A stretch of 32,365 bases of DNA from an uncultured Mailhella sp. (lineage in GTDB: Bacteria > Desulfobacterota > Desulfovibrionia > Desulfovibrionales > Desulfovibrionaceae), in contig CAJTRG010000017.1 of the NCBI GenBank assembly GCA_910578585.1, positions 1-32,365 of the forward strand, in the 5' to 3' direction. The notes below the pieces were generated by a model. It was not told where the DNA came from. It saw only the letters and a list, made by a program, of their open reading frames with translations, and searched no databases. The position numbers were made by a program, and so were the translations under genes. This document shows positions 16,507 to 24,566 of this stretch, piece by piece. Within the stretch, counting starts at the first letter, position 1. Every line of letters begins with the position of its first letter.

Positions 16507-19500
16507 ATGAAAGAAAAACCTGCCATTCGCTTCAAAGGATTTACGGACGCTTGGGAACAGCGTAAGCTGGGGGAAGTAGCTAGTGAATTGGTTGCCGGTG
16601 GTGATGTTGATAAGAGTATTTTATTGAGAGCAGGGCAATATCCGGTTATAGCAAATGCACTTACTGATGATGGTATTATAGGTTATTATGCTTCATTGTA
16701 TCGAATTAAAGCACCAGCCGTTACGGTTACAGGGCGTGGTGATGTTGGTCATGCTACTGCAAGAATAGTTGATTTTACGCCAGTTGTAAGACTTCTTTCA
16801 ATAAAATCAAAGCTTGATGTTTATTTTTTGGAGAATGCGATAAATCGATTAAATGTAGTTGTTGAATCAACAGGCGTTCCACAACTTACAGTGCCTCAAC
16901 TTGCAAAATATGAAATTATATATCCTCAGAAACAAGAAGAACAAGAACAAATAGGTAAGTTCTTTAAATCAATTGACCGTCTTATCACCCTTCATCAGCG
17001 TAAGATTTTAGTGTTAAAACAAATCAAAAAAGCTATGCTGCATACAATGTTCCCAACAAAATTTACCCAAAAATACAATAAGGAGCCGCAAAAAATGACT
17101 TTTCAATATGAAGCTGACTTTGAACAAGCCCTCATTAAAGTTCTTTCCAGTGAAGGCTGGGAGCATGAAGTTATTAAATATCCCACAGAAAAAGACTTGC
17201 TTGATAACTGGGCAAAAATCTTATTCGATAACAACCGCGGCATTGACCGATTAAATAATTTTCCACTGACAGAGGGTGAAATGCAGCAGATTATCGAGCA
17301 AATCAGGACGCTGCAAACGCCCTGCAAGCTCAATACTTTTATCAACGGTAAAACAGTTTCCATAAAAAGGAACAATCCCGATGATACAATTCATTTTGGC
17401 AAAGAAGTAAGTTTGAAAATATACGACAGGCAGGAAATTGCAGCCGGACAAAGCAGATACCAAATTGTGCAGCAGCCGATTTTTCCTTCAAAATCAAAAG
17501 TATTAAACGACAGACGCGGCGATTTAATGCTGCTCATCAACGGTATGCCTGTTATCCACATTGAATTGAAACGAAGCGGCGTTCCGGTAAGTCAGGCGTA
17601 TCATCAAATTGAAAAGTATTCCAAAGAAGGAATTTTTACCGGTCTATTTTCCCTTGTGCAAATATTTGTTGCCATGACGCCTGATGAAACAAGATATTTT
17701 GCAAATCCAGGCACAGGCGGGCAATTTAATCCTGATTATTATTTCCAATGGGCAGATTTTAATAATGAACCAATCAATGACTGGAAAAGTATTGCTTCTT
17801 CTTTGCTTTCCATTCCCATGGCTCACCAGCTTATAGGCTTTTATACTGTGGCAGATGAGGCTGACGGAAATCTGAAAGTCATGCGCAGCTATCAATATTA
17901 TGCGGCAAATGCCATTTCTGATAAAGTAGCAAAAATAAAATGGAGCGAAAATAACCAACGGGGCGGTTTTATTTGGCATACCACAGGTTCAGGCAAAACA
18001 ATGACAAGCTTTAAATCTGCCCAGTTAATTGCGGATTCCAAAGACGCGGATAAAGTTGTTTTTCTCATGGACAGGATTGAACTGGGAACACAGTCACTGG
18101 GAGAATACCGCGGCTTTGCCGGTGAAGCAAAAGGCATCAGCAACAACCAATCAAGCGTAAAAGCAACGGAAAACACATGGGAACTTATTACCAAGCTCAA
18201 AAGCTCTGCCCCTCTTGATACTCTGATTGTTACTTCCATTCAAAAAATGAGCCGCATAAAAGACGAAGACGGCGGTATCAATGCGTCTGACATTGAAATA
18301 ATGAACAGCAAAAGAATTGTGTTTATTGTAGATGAAGCCCATAGATCCACGTTCGGCGATATGCTTTTAACCATTAAAAATACCTTTCCGCGGGCAATTT
18401 TCTTTGGTTTTACCGGAACACCCATTTTCGAAGAACATCAAAAAAAGATGAGTACCACGGATCTCGTTTTTGGTGACGAACTGCACAGGTACAGCATTGC
18501 TGACGGCATCAGGGATAAAAATGTTTTGGGATTTGACCCTTATAAAGTGCTGACTTTTAAAGACAGTGATATGCGCAGGGTTATTGCTCTTGATAAGGCA
18601 AAAGCAAAAACTGTGGAAGAAGCACTGCAAGATAAAGAAAAATCAGAAATCTATTATAGTTATGTGCATACTGTGAAAATGGCAGGATATAAAGATGAAA
18701 ATGGTGAATATGTCAAAGGAATTGAAGATTATATCCCTGCGTCTCAGTACCAAACGCCGGAACATCAAAATAAAGTAGTTGAAGATATAAAGGACAAGTG
18801 GCTTGATTTGAGCCATGCTTCAAAATTCCATGCTATTTTTGCAACAAGCAGTATTCCGGAAGCTATTGAATATTATCGTTTATTAAAAGAAAAAATGCCG
18901 GAATTAAAAACAACATGCTTATTTGACCCGAATATTGACAATAACGGAAACAGTGAGTTCAAAGAAGAAGGATTGGCAGAAATTATAACCGATTATAACA
19001 AGCTCTATAATCAGGATTTTTCCCTTGCAAGTTATGCATTATTCAAAAAAGATATTGCACTCAGGCTGGCACATAAAGAATATTATAAAACCATTGACAG
19101 AGAACCGGAAAAACAGCTGAATTTGCTCATTGTTGTTGATCAAATGCTGACGGGTTTTGATTCAAAATGGGTCAATACGCTGTATCTGGACAAGATGTTG
19201 GAATATGAAAATATTATCCAAGCATTTTCACGGACAAACAGATTATTCGGTCCGGAAAAACCCTTTGGAACAATCAGATATTATCGAAAACCCCATACAA
19301 TGGAAAAAAATATCAACGAGGCGGTAAAATTATATTCCGGAGATAAGCCCATTGCGTTGTTTGCTGACAAGCTGAATAAAAATTTAGAAAAATTAAATGC
19401 ACTCTTTGGGGACATCAAAAATTTGTATGAAAACGCAAAAATAAGCAATTTTTCCAAACTACCCGAAGACAAAACTGTTGTAGCAAAATTTGCGTCACTG

Positions 19501-20250
19501 TTCAGGGAATTTAATGAATATTTGGAAGCTGCAAAAATCCAGGGTTTTAAGTGGGATACCGCAGCATATACATTTACCGACGAAAAACAAAAGAAAAATA
19601 CCATAACAATGCAGTTTGATGAAACGGCGTATCTTATTCTTGTGCAGAGATACAAGGAAATACCAAAGGGAGACAGCTCTTCTGTGAGCAGTGACAATAT
19701 CCCCTATGATTTAGTCGGATATATTACAGAAATTGATACCGGACGTATTGATGCTGATTATATGAACAGCCGTTTTGAAAAATATTTAAAATTAATTCAC
19801 AGCGATGACGCGTCTGAAGAATTGACAGAACAAGCACTGAATGAACTGCATAAATCCTTTGCCACACTGAACCAGGATGAACAGAAATATGCAAATATTT
19901 TCCTGCATGATGTGCAGCGGGGTGATGTTTTTGTTGAGGAGGGAAAAACGCTGCGGGATTATATTACAGAATATCAATATAAAGCGAAAAATGACCAAAT
20001 TCACCGCGTTGCTGTGGCCTTTGGCTTAAATGAAGAAAAATTAAGAAATATGATGGATTTGAAACTGACAGAAGCAAATATCAATGAATTTGGAAGATTA
20101 GACGAACTGAAAAATACTGTTGATAAAGTAAAAGCCAGAGCCTACTTTGAACAAAAAGAAGGTATAAAGCTCAATCCGCCTAAGGTAAATATGAAGACAG
20201 ACACACTTATTCGTAAATTTATTTTAAGCGGCGGCTTTGAAATAGATTGA
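16507..20250 (+). CDS. hsdS-hsdR: Single-TRD HsdS reading in frame into HsdR (hsdS-hsdR fusion, first copy)
   Basis: The frame begins one base after hsdM. Residues 1-196 are half an HsdS: the conserved start PAIRFKGFTDAWEQRKLGEV, one target-recognition domain (TRD A, about 24-150), and a conserved helix from Asp157 (DRLITLHQRK ... MLHTMFP). A normal HsdS has two such halves. No stop intervenes before HsdR, which begins at an internal ATG (17095). Numbered from that Met, HsdR has 1051 residues with nuclease motif Asp143 ... Glu157-Leu-Lys159, Walker A TTGSGKT at 296-302 and DEAH at 413-416, all intact. It may be made as a fused S-R protein, as two proteins, or both. From 16973 on, the sequence is the first copy of a 3766-bp tandem duplication. 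Confidence 0.88.
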   Translation: MKEKPAIRFKGFTDAWEQRKLGEVASELVAGGDVDKSILLRAGQYPVIANALTDDGIIGYYASLYRIKAPAVTVTGRGDVGHATARIVDFTPVVRLLSIKSKLDVYFLENAINRLNVVVESTGVPQLTVPQLAKYEIIYPQKQEEQEQIGKFFKSIDRLITLHQRKILVLKQIKKAMLHTMFPTKFTQKYNKEPQKMTFQYEADFEQALIKVLSSEGWEHEVIKYPTEKDLLDNWAKILFDNNRGIDRLNNFPLTEGEMQQIIEQIRTLQTPCKLNTFINGKTVSIKRNNPDDTIHFGKEVSLKIYDRQEIAAGQSRYQIVQQPIFPSKSKVLNDRRGDLMLLINGMPVIHIELKRSGVPVSQAYHQIEKYSKEGIFTGLFSLVQIFVAMTPDETRYFANPGTGGQFNPDYYFQWADFNNEPINDWKSIASSLLSIPMAHQLIGFYTVADEADGNLKVMRSYQYYAANAISDKVAKIKWSENNQRGGFIWHTTGSGKTMTSFKSAQLIADSKDADKVVFLMDRIELGTQSLGEYRGFAGEAKGISNNQSSVKATENTWELITKLKSSAPLDTLIVTSIQKMSRIKDEDGGINASDIEIMNSKRIVFIVDEAHRSTFGDMLLTIKNTFPRAIFFGFTGTPIFEEHQKKMSTTDLVFGDELHRYSIADGIRDKNVLGFDPYKVLTFKDSDMRRVIALDKAKAKTVEEALQDKEKSEIYYSYVHTVKMAGYKDENGEYVKGIEDYIPASQYQTPEHQNKVVEDIKDKWLDLSHASKFHAIFATSSIPEAIEYYRLLKEKMPELKTTCLFDPNIDNNGNSEFKEEGLAEIITDYNKLYNQDFSLASYALFKKDIALRLAHKEYYKTIDREPEKQLNLLIVVDQMLTGFDSKWVNTLYLDKMLEYENIIQAFSRTNRLFGPEKPFGTIRYYRKPHTMEKNINEAVKLYSGDKPIALFADKLNKNLEKLNALFGDIKNLYENAKISNFSKLPEDKTVVAKFASLFREFNEYLEAAKIQGFKWDTAAYTFTDEKQKKNTITMQFDETAYLILVQRYKEIPKGDSSSVSSDNIPYDLVGYITEIDTGRIDADYMNSRFEKYLKLIHSDDASEELTEQALNELHKSFATLNQDEQKYANIFLHDVQRGDVFVEEGKTLRDYITEYQYKAKNDQIHRVAVAFGLNEEKLRNMMDLKLTEANINEFGRLDELKNTVDKVKARAYFEQKEGIKLNPPKVNMKTDTLIRKFILSGGFEID
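16550..16575 (+). repeat. 5' TRD repeat, copy 1 (26 bp, direct)
   Basis: A 26-bp sequence starting CTTGGGAACAGCGTAAGC and ending TGGGGGAA, identical at 20325-20350 and 24091-24116. It encodes WEQRKLGE at the edge of each TRD and contains CAGCGTAAG, which also occurs in the 3' TRD repeat. This copy is the only one preceded by a start codon. Confidence 0.9.
16973..16997 (+). repeat. 3' TRD repeat, copy 1 (25 bp core, direct)
   Basis: A 25-bp sequence beginning TTGACCGTCTTATCACCC and ending TTCATCA, present at 16973, 20739 and 24505. It is followed by GCGTAAG in copies 1 and 2 and by ACGTAAG in copy 3. It encodes DRLITLHQRK. It lies exactly at the duplication junctions. Confidence 0.9.
17080..17097 (+). 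promoter_or_regulatory. Internal ribosome binding site and start of hsdR (copy 1)
   Basis: AAGGAG at 17080-17085 stands 9 bases before the ATG at 17095, which begins MTFQYEADFEQ, the expected HsdR start. It suggests HsdR can be made separately even though the hsdS frame runs into it without a stop. The same signal is at 20846-20863 in the second copy. Confidence 0.8.
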
Positions 20251-20284
20251 TTTTATAATGCAATAAAAAATAGGCTTCAACTAT

Positions 20285-20322
20285 GAAAAGAGTCAGGAAA
20301 TTATCCCTGGCTCTTTTCTTTT
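20285..20322 (+). terminator. Rho-independent terminator after hsdR (copy 1)
   Basis: GAAAAGAGTCAGG (20285-20297) pairs with CCTGGCTCTTTTC (20306-20318) with one G-U pair and is followed by a T-rich tail. It separates hsdR from the following TRD B segment and should limit transcription into it. Confidence 0.85.
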
Positions 20323-20324
20323 AA

Positions 20325-20350
20325 CTTGGGAACAGCGTAAGCTGGGGGAA
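20325..20350 (+). repeat. 5' TRD repeat, copy 2 (26 bp, direct)
   Basis: Identical to 16550-16575. Direct-repeat recombination between these two copies would remove 3775 bp and put TRD B behind the hsdS start, next to an intact hsdR. Confidence 0.9.
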
Positions 20351-20860
20351 ATATATGAATTTGAATATGGTGAATATAATAATAATCCAAGTAACGGCGG
20401 AGAATACCCAGTTTTTGGAGCAAATGGAATTATAGGCGGGTATACAAAATATAATGCAGAACATTCTGTAATAATAGGACATATGGGAGAATATGCCGGT
20501 TCTGTGTTATGGGGCAAAGGAAAGCATTTTGTCACATATAATGGAACAATTTCACGCCCTAAAGATGAATGTATCCATCCTGAATTTGGATATTATATGT
20601 TGTTTGGAATGGATATAAGAAAAATATGTGGAGGGAGTGGATTACCATTTTTATCTTATGATATGCTCAAAAAATTAGAAGCTTTTTATCCAGAAAATTT
20701 AACTGAACAACAAAAAATCGGAGCATTTTTTTCCGCCCTTGACCGTCTTATCACCCTTCATCAGCGTAAGATTTTAGTGTTAAAACAAATCAAAAAAGCT
20801 ATGCTGCATACAATGTTCCCAACAAAATTTACCCAAAAATACAATAAGGAGCCGCAAAAA
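20325..20860 (+). pseudogene. Start-less hsdS cassette with TRD B (first copy), in frame with hsdR copy 2
   Basis: Begins at the 5' TRD repeat (WEQRKLGE), carries a different recognition domain (EYPVFGANGIIGGYTKY ... SGLPFLSYDMLKKLE) and ends with the conserved DRLITLHQRK helix that runs in frame into hsdR copy 2. Upstream in this frame there is a TAA at 20264-20266 and no ATG, GTG or TTG before the TRD; the first Met is at 20483, in mid-domain. It also follows a terminator. I read it as a silent specificity cassette that could replace TRD A by recombination at the shared repeats. Confidence 0.8.
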
Positions 20861-23800
20861 ATGACTTTTCAATATGAAGCTGACTTTGAACAAGCCCTCA
20901 TTAAAGTTCTTTCCAGTGAAGGCTGGGAGCATGAAGTTATTAAATATCCCACAGAAAAAGACTTGCTTGATAACTGGGCAAAAATCTTATTCGATAACAA
21001 CCGCGGCATTGACCGATTAAATAATTTTCCACTGACAGAGGGTGAAATGCAGCAGATTATCGAGCAAATCAGGACGCTGCAAACGCCCTGCAAGCTCAAT
21101 ACTTTTATCAACGGTAAAACAGTTTCCATAAAAAGGAACAATCCCGATGATACAATTCATTTTGGCAAAGAAGTAAGTTTGAAAATATACGACAGGCAGG
21201 AAATTGCAGCCGGACAAAGCAGATACCAAATTGTGCAGCAGCCGATTTTTCCTTCAAAATCAAAAGTATTAAACGACAGACGCGGCGATTTAATGCTGCT
21301 CATCAACGGTATGCCTGTTATCCACATTGAATTGAAACGAAGCGGCGTTCCGGTAAGTCAGGCGTATCATCAAATTGAAAAGTATTCCAAAGAAGGAATT
21401 TTTACCGGTCTATTTTCCCTTGTGCAAATATTTGTTGCCATGACGCCTGATGAAACAAGATATTTTGCAAATCCAGGCACAGGCGGGCAATTTAATCCTG
21501 ATTATTATTTCCAATGGGCAGATTTTAATAATGAACCAATCAATGACTGGAAAAGTATTGCTTCTTCTTTGCTTTCCATTCCCATGGCTCACCAGCTTAT
21601 AGGCTTTTATACTGTGGCAGATGAGGCTGACGGAAATCTGAAAGTCATGCGCAGCTATCAATATTATGCGGCAAATGCCATTTCTGATAAAGTAGCAAAA
21701 ATAAAATGGAGCGAAAATAACCAACGGGGCGGTTTTATTTGGCATACCACAGGTTCAGGCAAAACAATGACAAGCTTTAAATCTGCCCAGTTAATTGCGG
21801 ATTCCAAAGACGCGGATAAAGTTGTTTTTCTCATGGACAGGATTGAACTGGGAACACAGTCACTGGGAGAATACCGCGGCTTTGCCGGTGAAGCAAAAGG
21901 CATCAGCAACAACCAATCAAGCGTAAAAGCAACGGAAAACACATGGGAACTTATTACCAAGCTCAAAAGCTCTGCCCCTCTTGATACTCTGATTGTTACT
22001 TCCATTCAAAAAATGAGCCGCATAAAAGACGAAGACGGCGGTATCAATGCGTCTGACATTGAAATAATGAACAGCAAAAGAATTGTGTTTATTGTAGATG
22101 AAGCCCATAGATCCACGTTCGGCGATATGCTTTTAACCATTAAAAATACCTTTCCGCGGGCAATTTTCTTTGGTTTTACCGGAACACCCATTTTCGAAGA
22201 ACATCAAAAAAAGATGAGTACCACGGATCTCGTTTTTGGTGACGAACTGCACAGGTACAGCATTGCTGACGGCATCAGGGATAAAAATGTTTTGGGATTT
22301 GACCCTTATAAAGTGCTGACTTTTAAAGACAGTGATATGCGCAGGGTTATTGCTCTTGATAAGGCAAAAGCAAAAACTGTGGAAGAAGCACTGCAAGATA
22401 AAGAAAAATCAGAAATCTATTATAGTTATGTGCATACTGTGAAAATGGCAGGATATAAAGATGAAAATGGTGAATATGTCAAAGGAATTGAAGATTATAT
22501 CCCTGCGTCTCAGTACCAAACGCCGGAACATCAAAATAAAGTAGTTGAAGATATAAAGGACAAGTGGCTTGATTTGAGCCATGCTTCAAAATTCCATGCT
22601 ATTTTTGCAACAAGCAGTATTCCGGAAGCTATTGAATATTATCGTTTATTAAAAGAAAAAATGCCGGAATTAAAAACAACATGCTTATTTGACCCGAATA
22701 TTGACAATAACGGAAACAGTGAGTTCAAAGAAGAAGGATTGGCAGAAATTATAACCGATTATAACAAGCTCTATAATCAGGATTTTTCCCTTGCAAGTTA
22801 TGCATTATTCAAAAAAGATATTGCACTCAGGCTGGCACATAAAGAATATTATAAAACCATTGACAGAGAACCGGAAAAACAGCTGAATTTGCTCATTGTT
22901 GTTGATCAAATGCTGACGGGTTTTGATTCAAAATGGGTCAATACGCTGTATCTGGACAAGATGTTGGAATATGAAAATATTATCCAAGCATTTTCACGGA
23001 CAAACAGATTATTCGGTCCGGAAAAACCCTTTGGAACAATCAGATATTATCGAAAACCCCATACAATGGAAAAAAATATCAACGAGGCGGTAAAATTATA
23101 TTCCGGAGATAAGCCCATTGCGTTGTTTGCTGACAAGCTGAATAAAAATTTAGAAAAATTAAATGCACTCTTTGGGGACATCAAAAATTTGTATGAAAAC
23201 GCAAAAATAAGCAATTTTTCCAAACTACCCGAAGACAAAACTGTTGTAGCAAAATTTGCGTCACTGTTCAGGGAATTTAATGAATATTTGGAAGCTGCAA
23301 AAATCCAGGGTTTTAAGTGGGATACCGCAGCATATACATTTACCGACGAAAAACAAAAGAAAAATACCATAACAATGCAGTTTGATGAAACGGCGTATCT
23401 TATTCTTGTGCAGAGATACAAGGAAATACCAAAGGGAGACAGCTCTTCTGTGAGCAGTGACAATATCCCCTATGATTTAGTCGGATATATTACAGAAATT
23501 GATACCGGACGTATTGATGCTGATTATATGAACAGCCGTTTTGAAAAATATTTAAAATTAATTCACAGCGATGACGCGTCTGAAGAATTGACAGAACAAG
23601 CACTGAATGAACTGCATAAATCCTTTGCCACACTGAACCAGGATGAACAGAAATATGCAAATATTTTCCTGCATGATGTGCAGCGGGGTGATGTTTTTGT
23701 TGAGGAGGGAAAAACGCTGCGGGATTATATTACAGAATATCAATATAAAGCGAAAAATGACCAAATTCACCGCGTTGCTGTGGCCTTTGGCTTAAATGAA

Positions 23801-24016
23801 GAAAAATTAAGAAATATGATGGATTTGAAACTGACAGAAGCAAATATCAATGAATTTGGAAGATTAGACGAACTGAAAAATACTGTTGATAAAGTAAAAG
23901 CCAGAGCCTACTTTGAACAAAAAGAAGGTATAAAGCTCAATCCGCCTAAGGTAAATATGAAGACAGACACACTTATTCGTAAATTTATTTTAAGCGGCGG
24001 CTTTGAAATAGATTGA
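20861..24016 (+). CDS. hsdR: Type I restriction endonuclease subunit HsdR (second copy)
   Basis: A 1051-residue ATP-dependent translocase-nuclease that cuts unmodified DNA in complex with HsdM and HsdS. It is identical in protein sequence to the HsdR part of the upstream fusion: the PD-(D/E)xK nuclease motif (GDLMLLINGMPVIHIELK), Walker A TTGSGKT, DEAH, and helicase motifs through QAFSRTNRL are all intact. AAGGAG at 20846-20851 precedes the ATG. The frame is open upstream through the TRD B cassette to an ATG at 20483, so a longer TRD B-HsdR product is conceivable. Two intact hsdR genes in one locus is unusual; the extra copy arises from the 3766-bp tandem duplication. Confidence 0.9.
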   Translation: MTFQYEADFEQALIKVLSSEGWEHEVIKYPTEKDLLDNWAKILFDNNRGIDRLNNFPLTEGEMQQIIEQIRTLQTPCKLNTFINGKTVSIKRNNPDDTIHFGKEVSLKIYDRQEIAAGQSRYQIVQQPIFPSKSKVLNDRRGDLMLLINGMPVIHIELKRSGVPVSQAYHQIEKYSKEGIFTGLFSLVQIFVAMTPDETRYFANPGTGGQFNPDYYFQWADFNNEPINDWKSIASSLLSIPMAHQLIGFYTVADEADGNLKVMRSYQYYAANAISDKVAKIKWSENNQRGGFIWHTTGSGKTMTSFKSAQLIADSKDADKVVFLMDRIELGTQSLGEYRGFAGEAKGISNNQSSVKATENTWELITKLKSSAPLDTLIVTSIQKMSRIKDEDGGINASDIEIMNSKRIVFIVDEAHRSTFGDMLLTIKNTFPRAIFFGFTGTPIFEEHQKKMSTTDLVFGDELHRYSIADGIRDKNVLGFDPYKVLTFKDSDMRRVIALDKAKAKTVEEALQDKEKSEIYYSYVHTVKMAGYKDENGEYVKGIEDYIPASQYQTPEHQNKVVEDIKDKWLDLSHASKFHAIFATSSIPEAIEYYRLLKEKMPELKTTCLFDPNIDNNGNSEFKEEGLAEIITDYNKLYNQDFSLASYALFKKDIALRLAHKEYYKTIDREPEKQLNLLIVVDQMLTGFDSKWVNTLYLDKMLEYENIIQAFSRTNRLFGPEKPFGTIRYYRKPHTMEKNINEAVKLYSGDKPIALFADKLNKNLEKLNALFGDIKNLYENAKISNFSKLPEDKTVVAKFASLFREFNEYLEAAKIQGFKWDTAAYTFTDEKQKKNTITMQFDETAYLILVQRYKEIPKGDSSSVSSDNIPYDLVGYITEIDTGRIDADYMNSRFEKYLKLIHSDDASEELTEQALNELHKSFATLNQDEQKYANIFLHDVQRGDVFVEEGKTLRDYITEYQYKAKNDQIHRVAVAFGLNEEKLRNMMDLKLTEANINEFGRLDELKNTVDKVKARAYFEQKEGIKLNPPKVNMKTDTLIRKFILSGGFEID

Positions 24017-24050
24017 TTTTATAATGCAATAAAAAATAGGCTTCAACTAT

Positions 24051-24088
24051 GAAAAGAGTCAGGAAATTATCCCTGGCTCTTTTCTTTT
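24051..24088 (+). terminator. Rho-independent terminator after hsdR (copy 2)
   Basis: Exact second copy of the 20285-20322 hairpin and T-rich tail, offset by 3766 bases. Confidence 0.85.
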
Positions 24089-24504
24089 AACTTGGGAACA
24101 GCGTAAGCTGGGGGAAATATATGAATTTGAATATGGTGAATATAATAATAATCCAAGTAACGGCGGAGAATACCCAGTTTTTGGAGCAAATGGAATTATA
24201 GGCGGGTATACAAAATATAATGCAGAACATTCTGTAATAATAGGACATATGGGAGAATATGCCGGTTCTGTGTTATGGGGCAAAGGAAAGCATTTTGTCA
24301 CATATAATGGAACAATTTCACGCCCTAAAGATGAATGTATCCATCCTGAATTTGGATATTATATGTTGTTTGGAATGGATATAAGAAAAATATGTGGAGG
24401 GAGTGGATTACCATTTTTATCTTATGATATGCTCAAAAAATTAGAAGCTTTTTATCCAGAAAATTTAACTGAACAACAAAAAATCGGAGCATTTTTTTCC
24501 GCCC

Positions 24505-24529
24505 TTGACCGTCTTATCACCCTTCATCA
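24505..24529 (+). repeat. 3' TRD repeat, copy 3 (25 bp, direct)
   Basis: Same 25 bases as at 16973 and 20739. The next base is A (24530) where the other copies have G, then CGTAAG, then unrelated sequence from 24537. Confidence 0.88.
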
Positions 24530-24543
24530 ACGTAAGTCATTTA
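24527..24543 (+). repeat. Left 17-bp inverted repeat flanking the recombinase gene
   Basis: TCAACGTAAGTCATTTA. Its perfect reverse complement is at 25508-25524. It overlaps the end of the third 3' TRD repeat, so the likely recombinase site and the TRD edge coincide. Confidence 0.88.
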
Positions 24544-24566
24544 TATATAAAACTTTAGGAGGAAAA

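Larger units (their letters stand above)
16973..20738 (+). repeat. Tandem duplication, copy 1 (3766 bp)
   Basis: This unit holds the 3' TRD repeat, the end of hsdS, hsdR, a terminator and TRD B. It is followed head-to-tail by an apparently identical copy at 20739-24504. Both hsdR translations and the opposite-strand translations agree throughout, so the DNA is essentially identical. Identity starts at the TTGACCG of the 3' TRD repeat; the bases just before it differ (TRD A against TRD B). Confidence 0.93.
20739..24504 (+). repeat. Tandem duplication, copy 2 (3766 bp)
   Basis: Second head-to-tail copy of the hsdR-terminator-TRD B unit. It ends where the third 3' TRD repeat begins at 24505, after which sequence leads to the recombinase gene. 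Confidence 0.93.
24091..24566 (+). pseudogene. Start-less hsdS cassette with TRD B (second copy), in frame with the recombinase
   Basis: Repeats the TRD B cassette up to DRLITLHQRK, then diverges after 24536 into a 30-base link (SFIYKTLGGK) that stays in frame with the recombinase start. Like the first copy it has no start codon and follows a terminator, so it is probably silent. The 5' TRD repeat (24091-24116) and 3' TRD repeat (24505-24529, followed by A in place of G) bracket it. Confidence 0.78.

Noticed and set aside
16550..24529. The hsd repeats as a CRISPR array or phage repeats
   Set aside because: Only three copies each, thousands of bases apart and coding for conserved HsdS residues; they are TRD-edge repeats.
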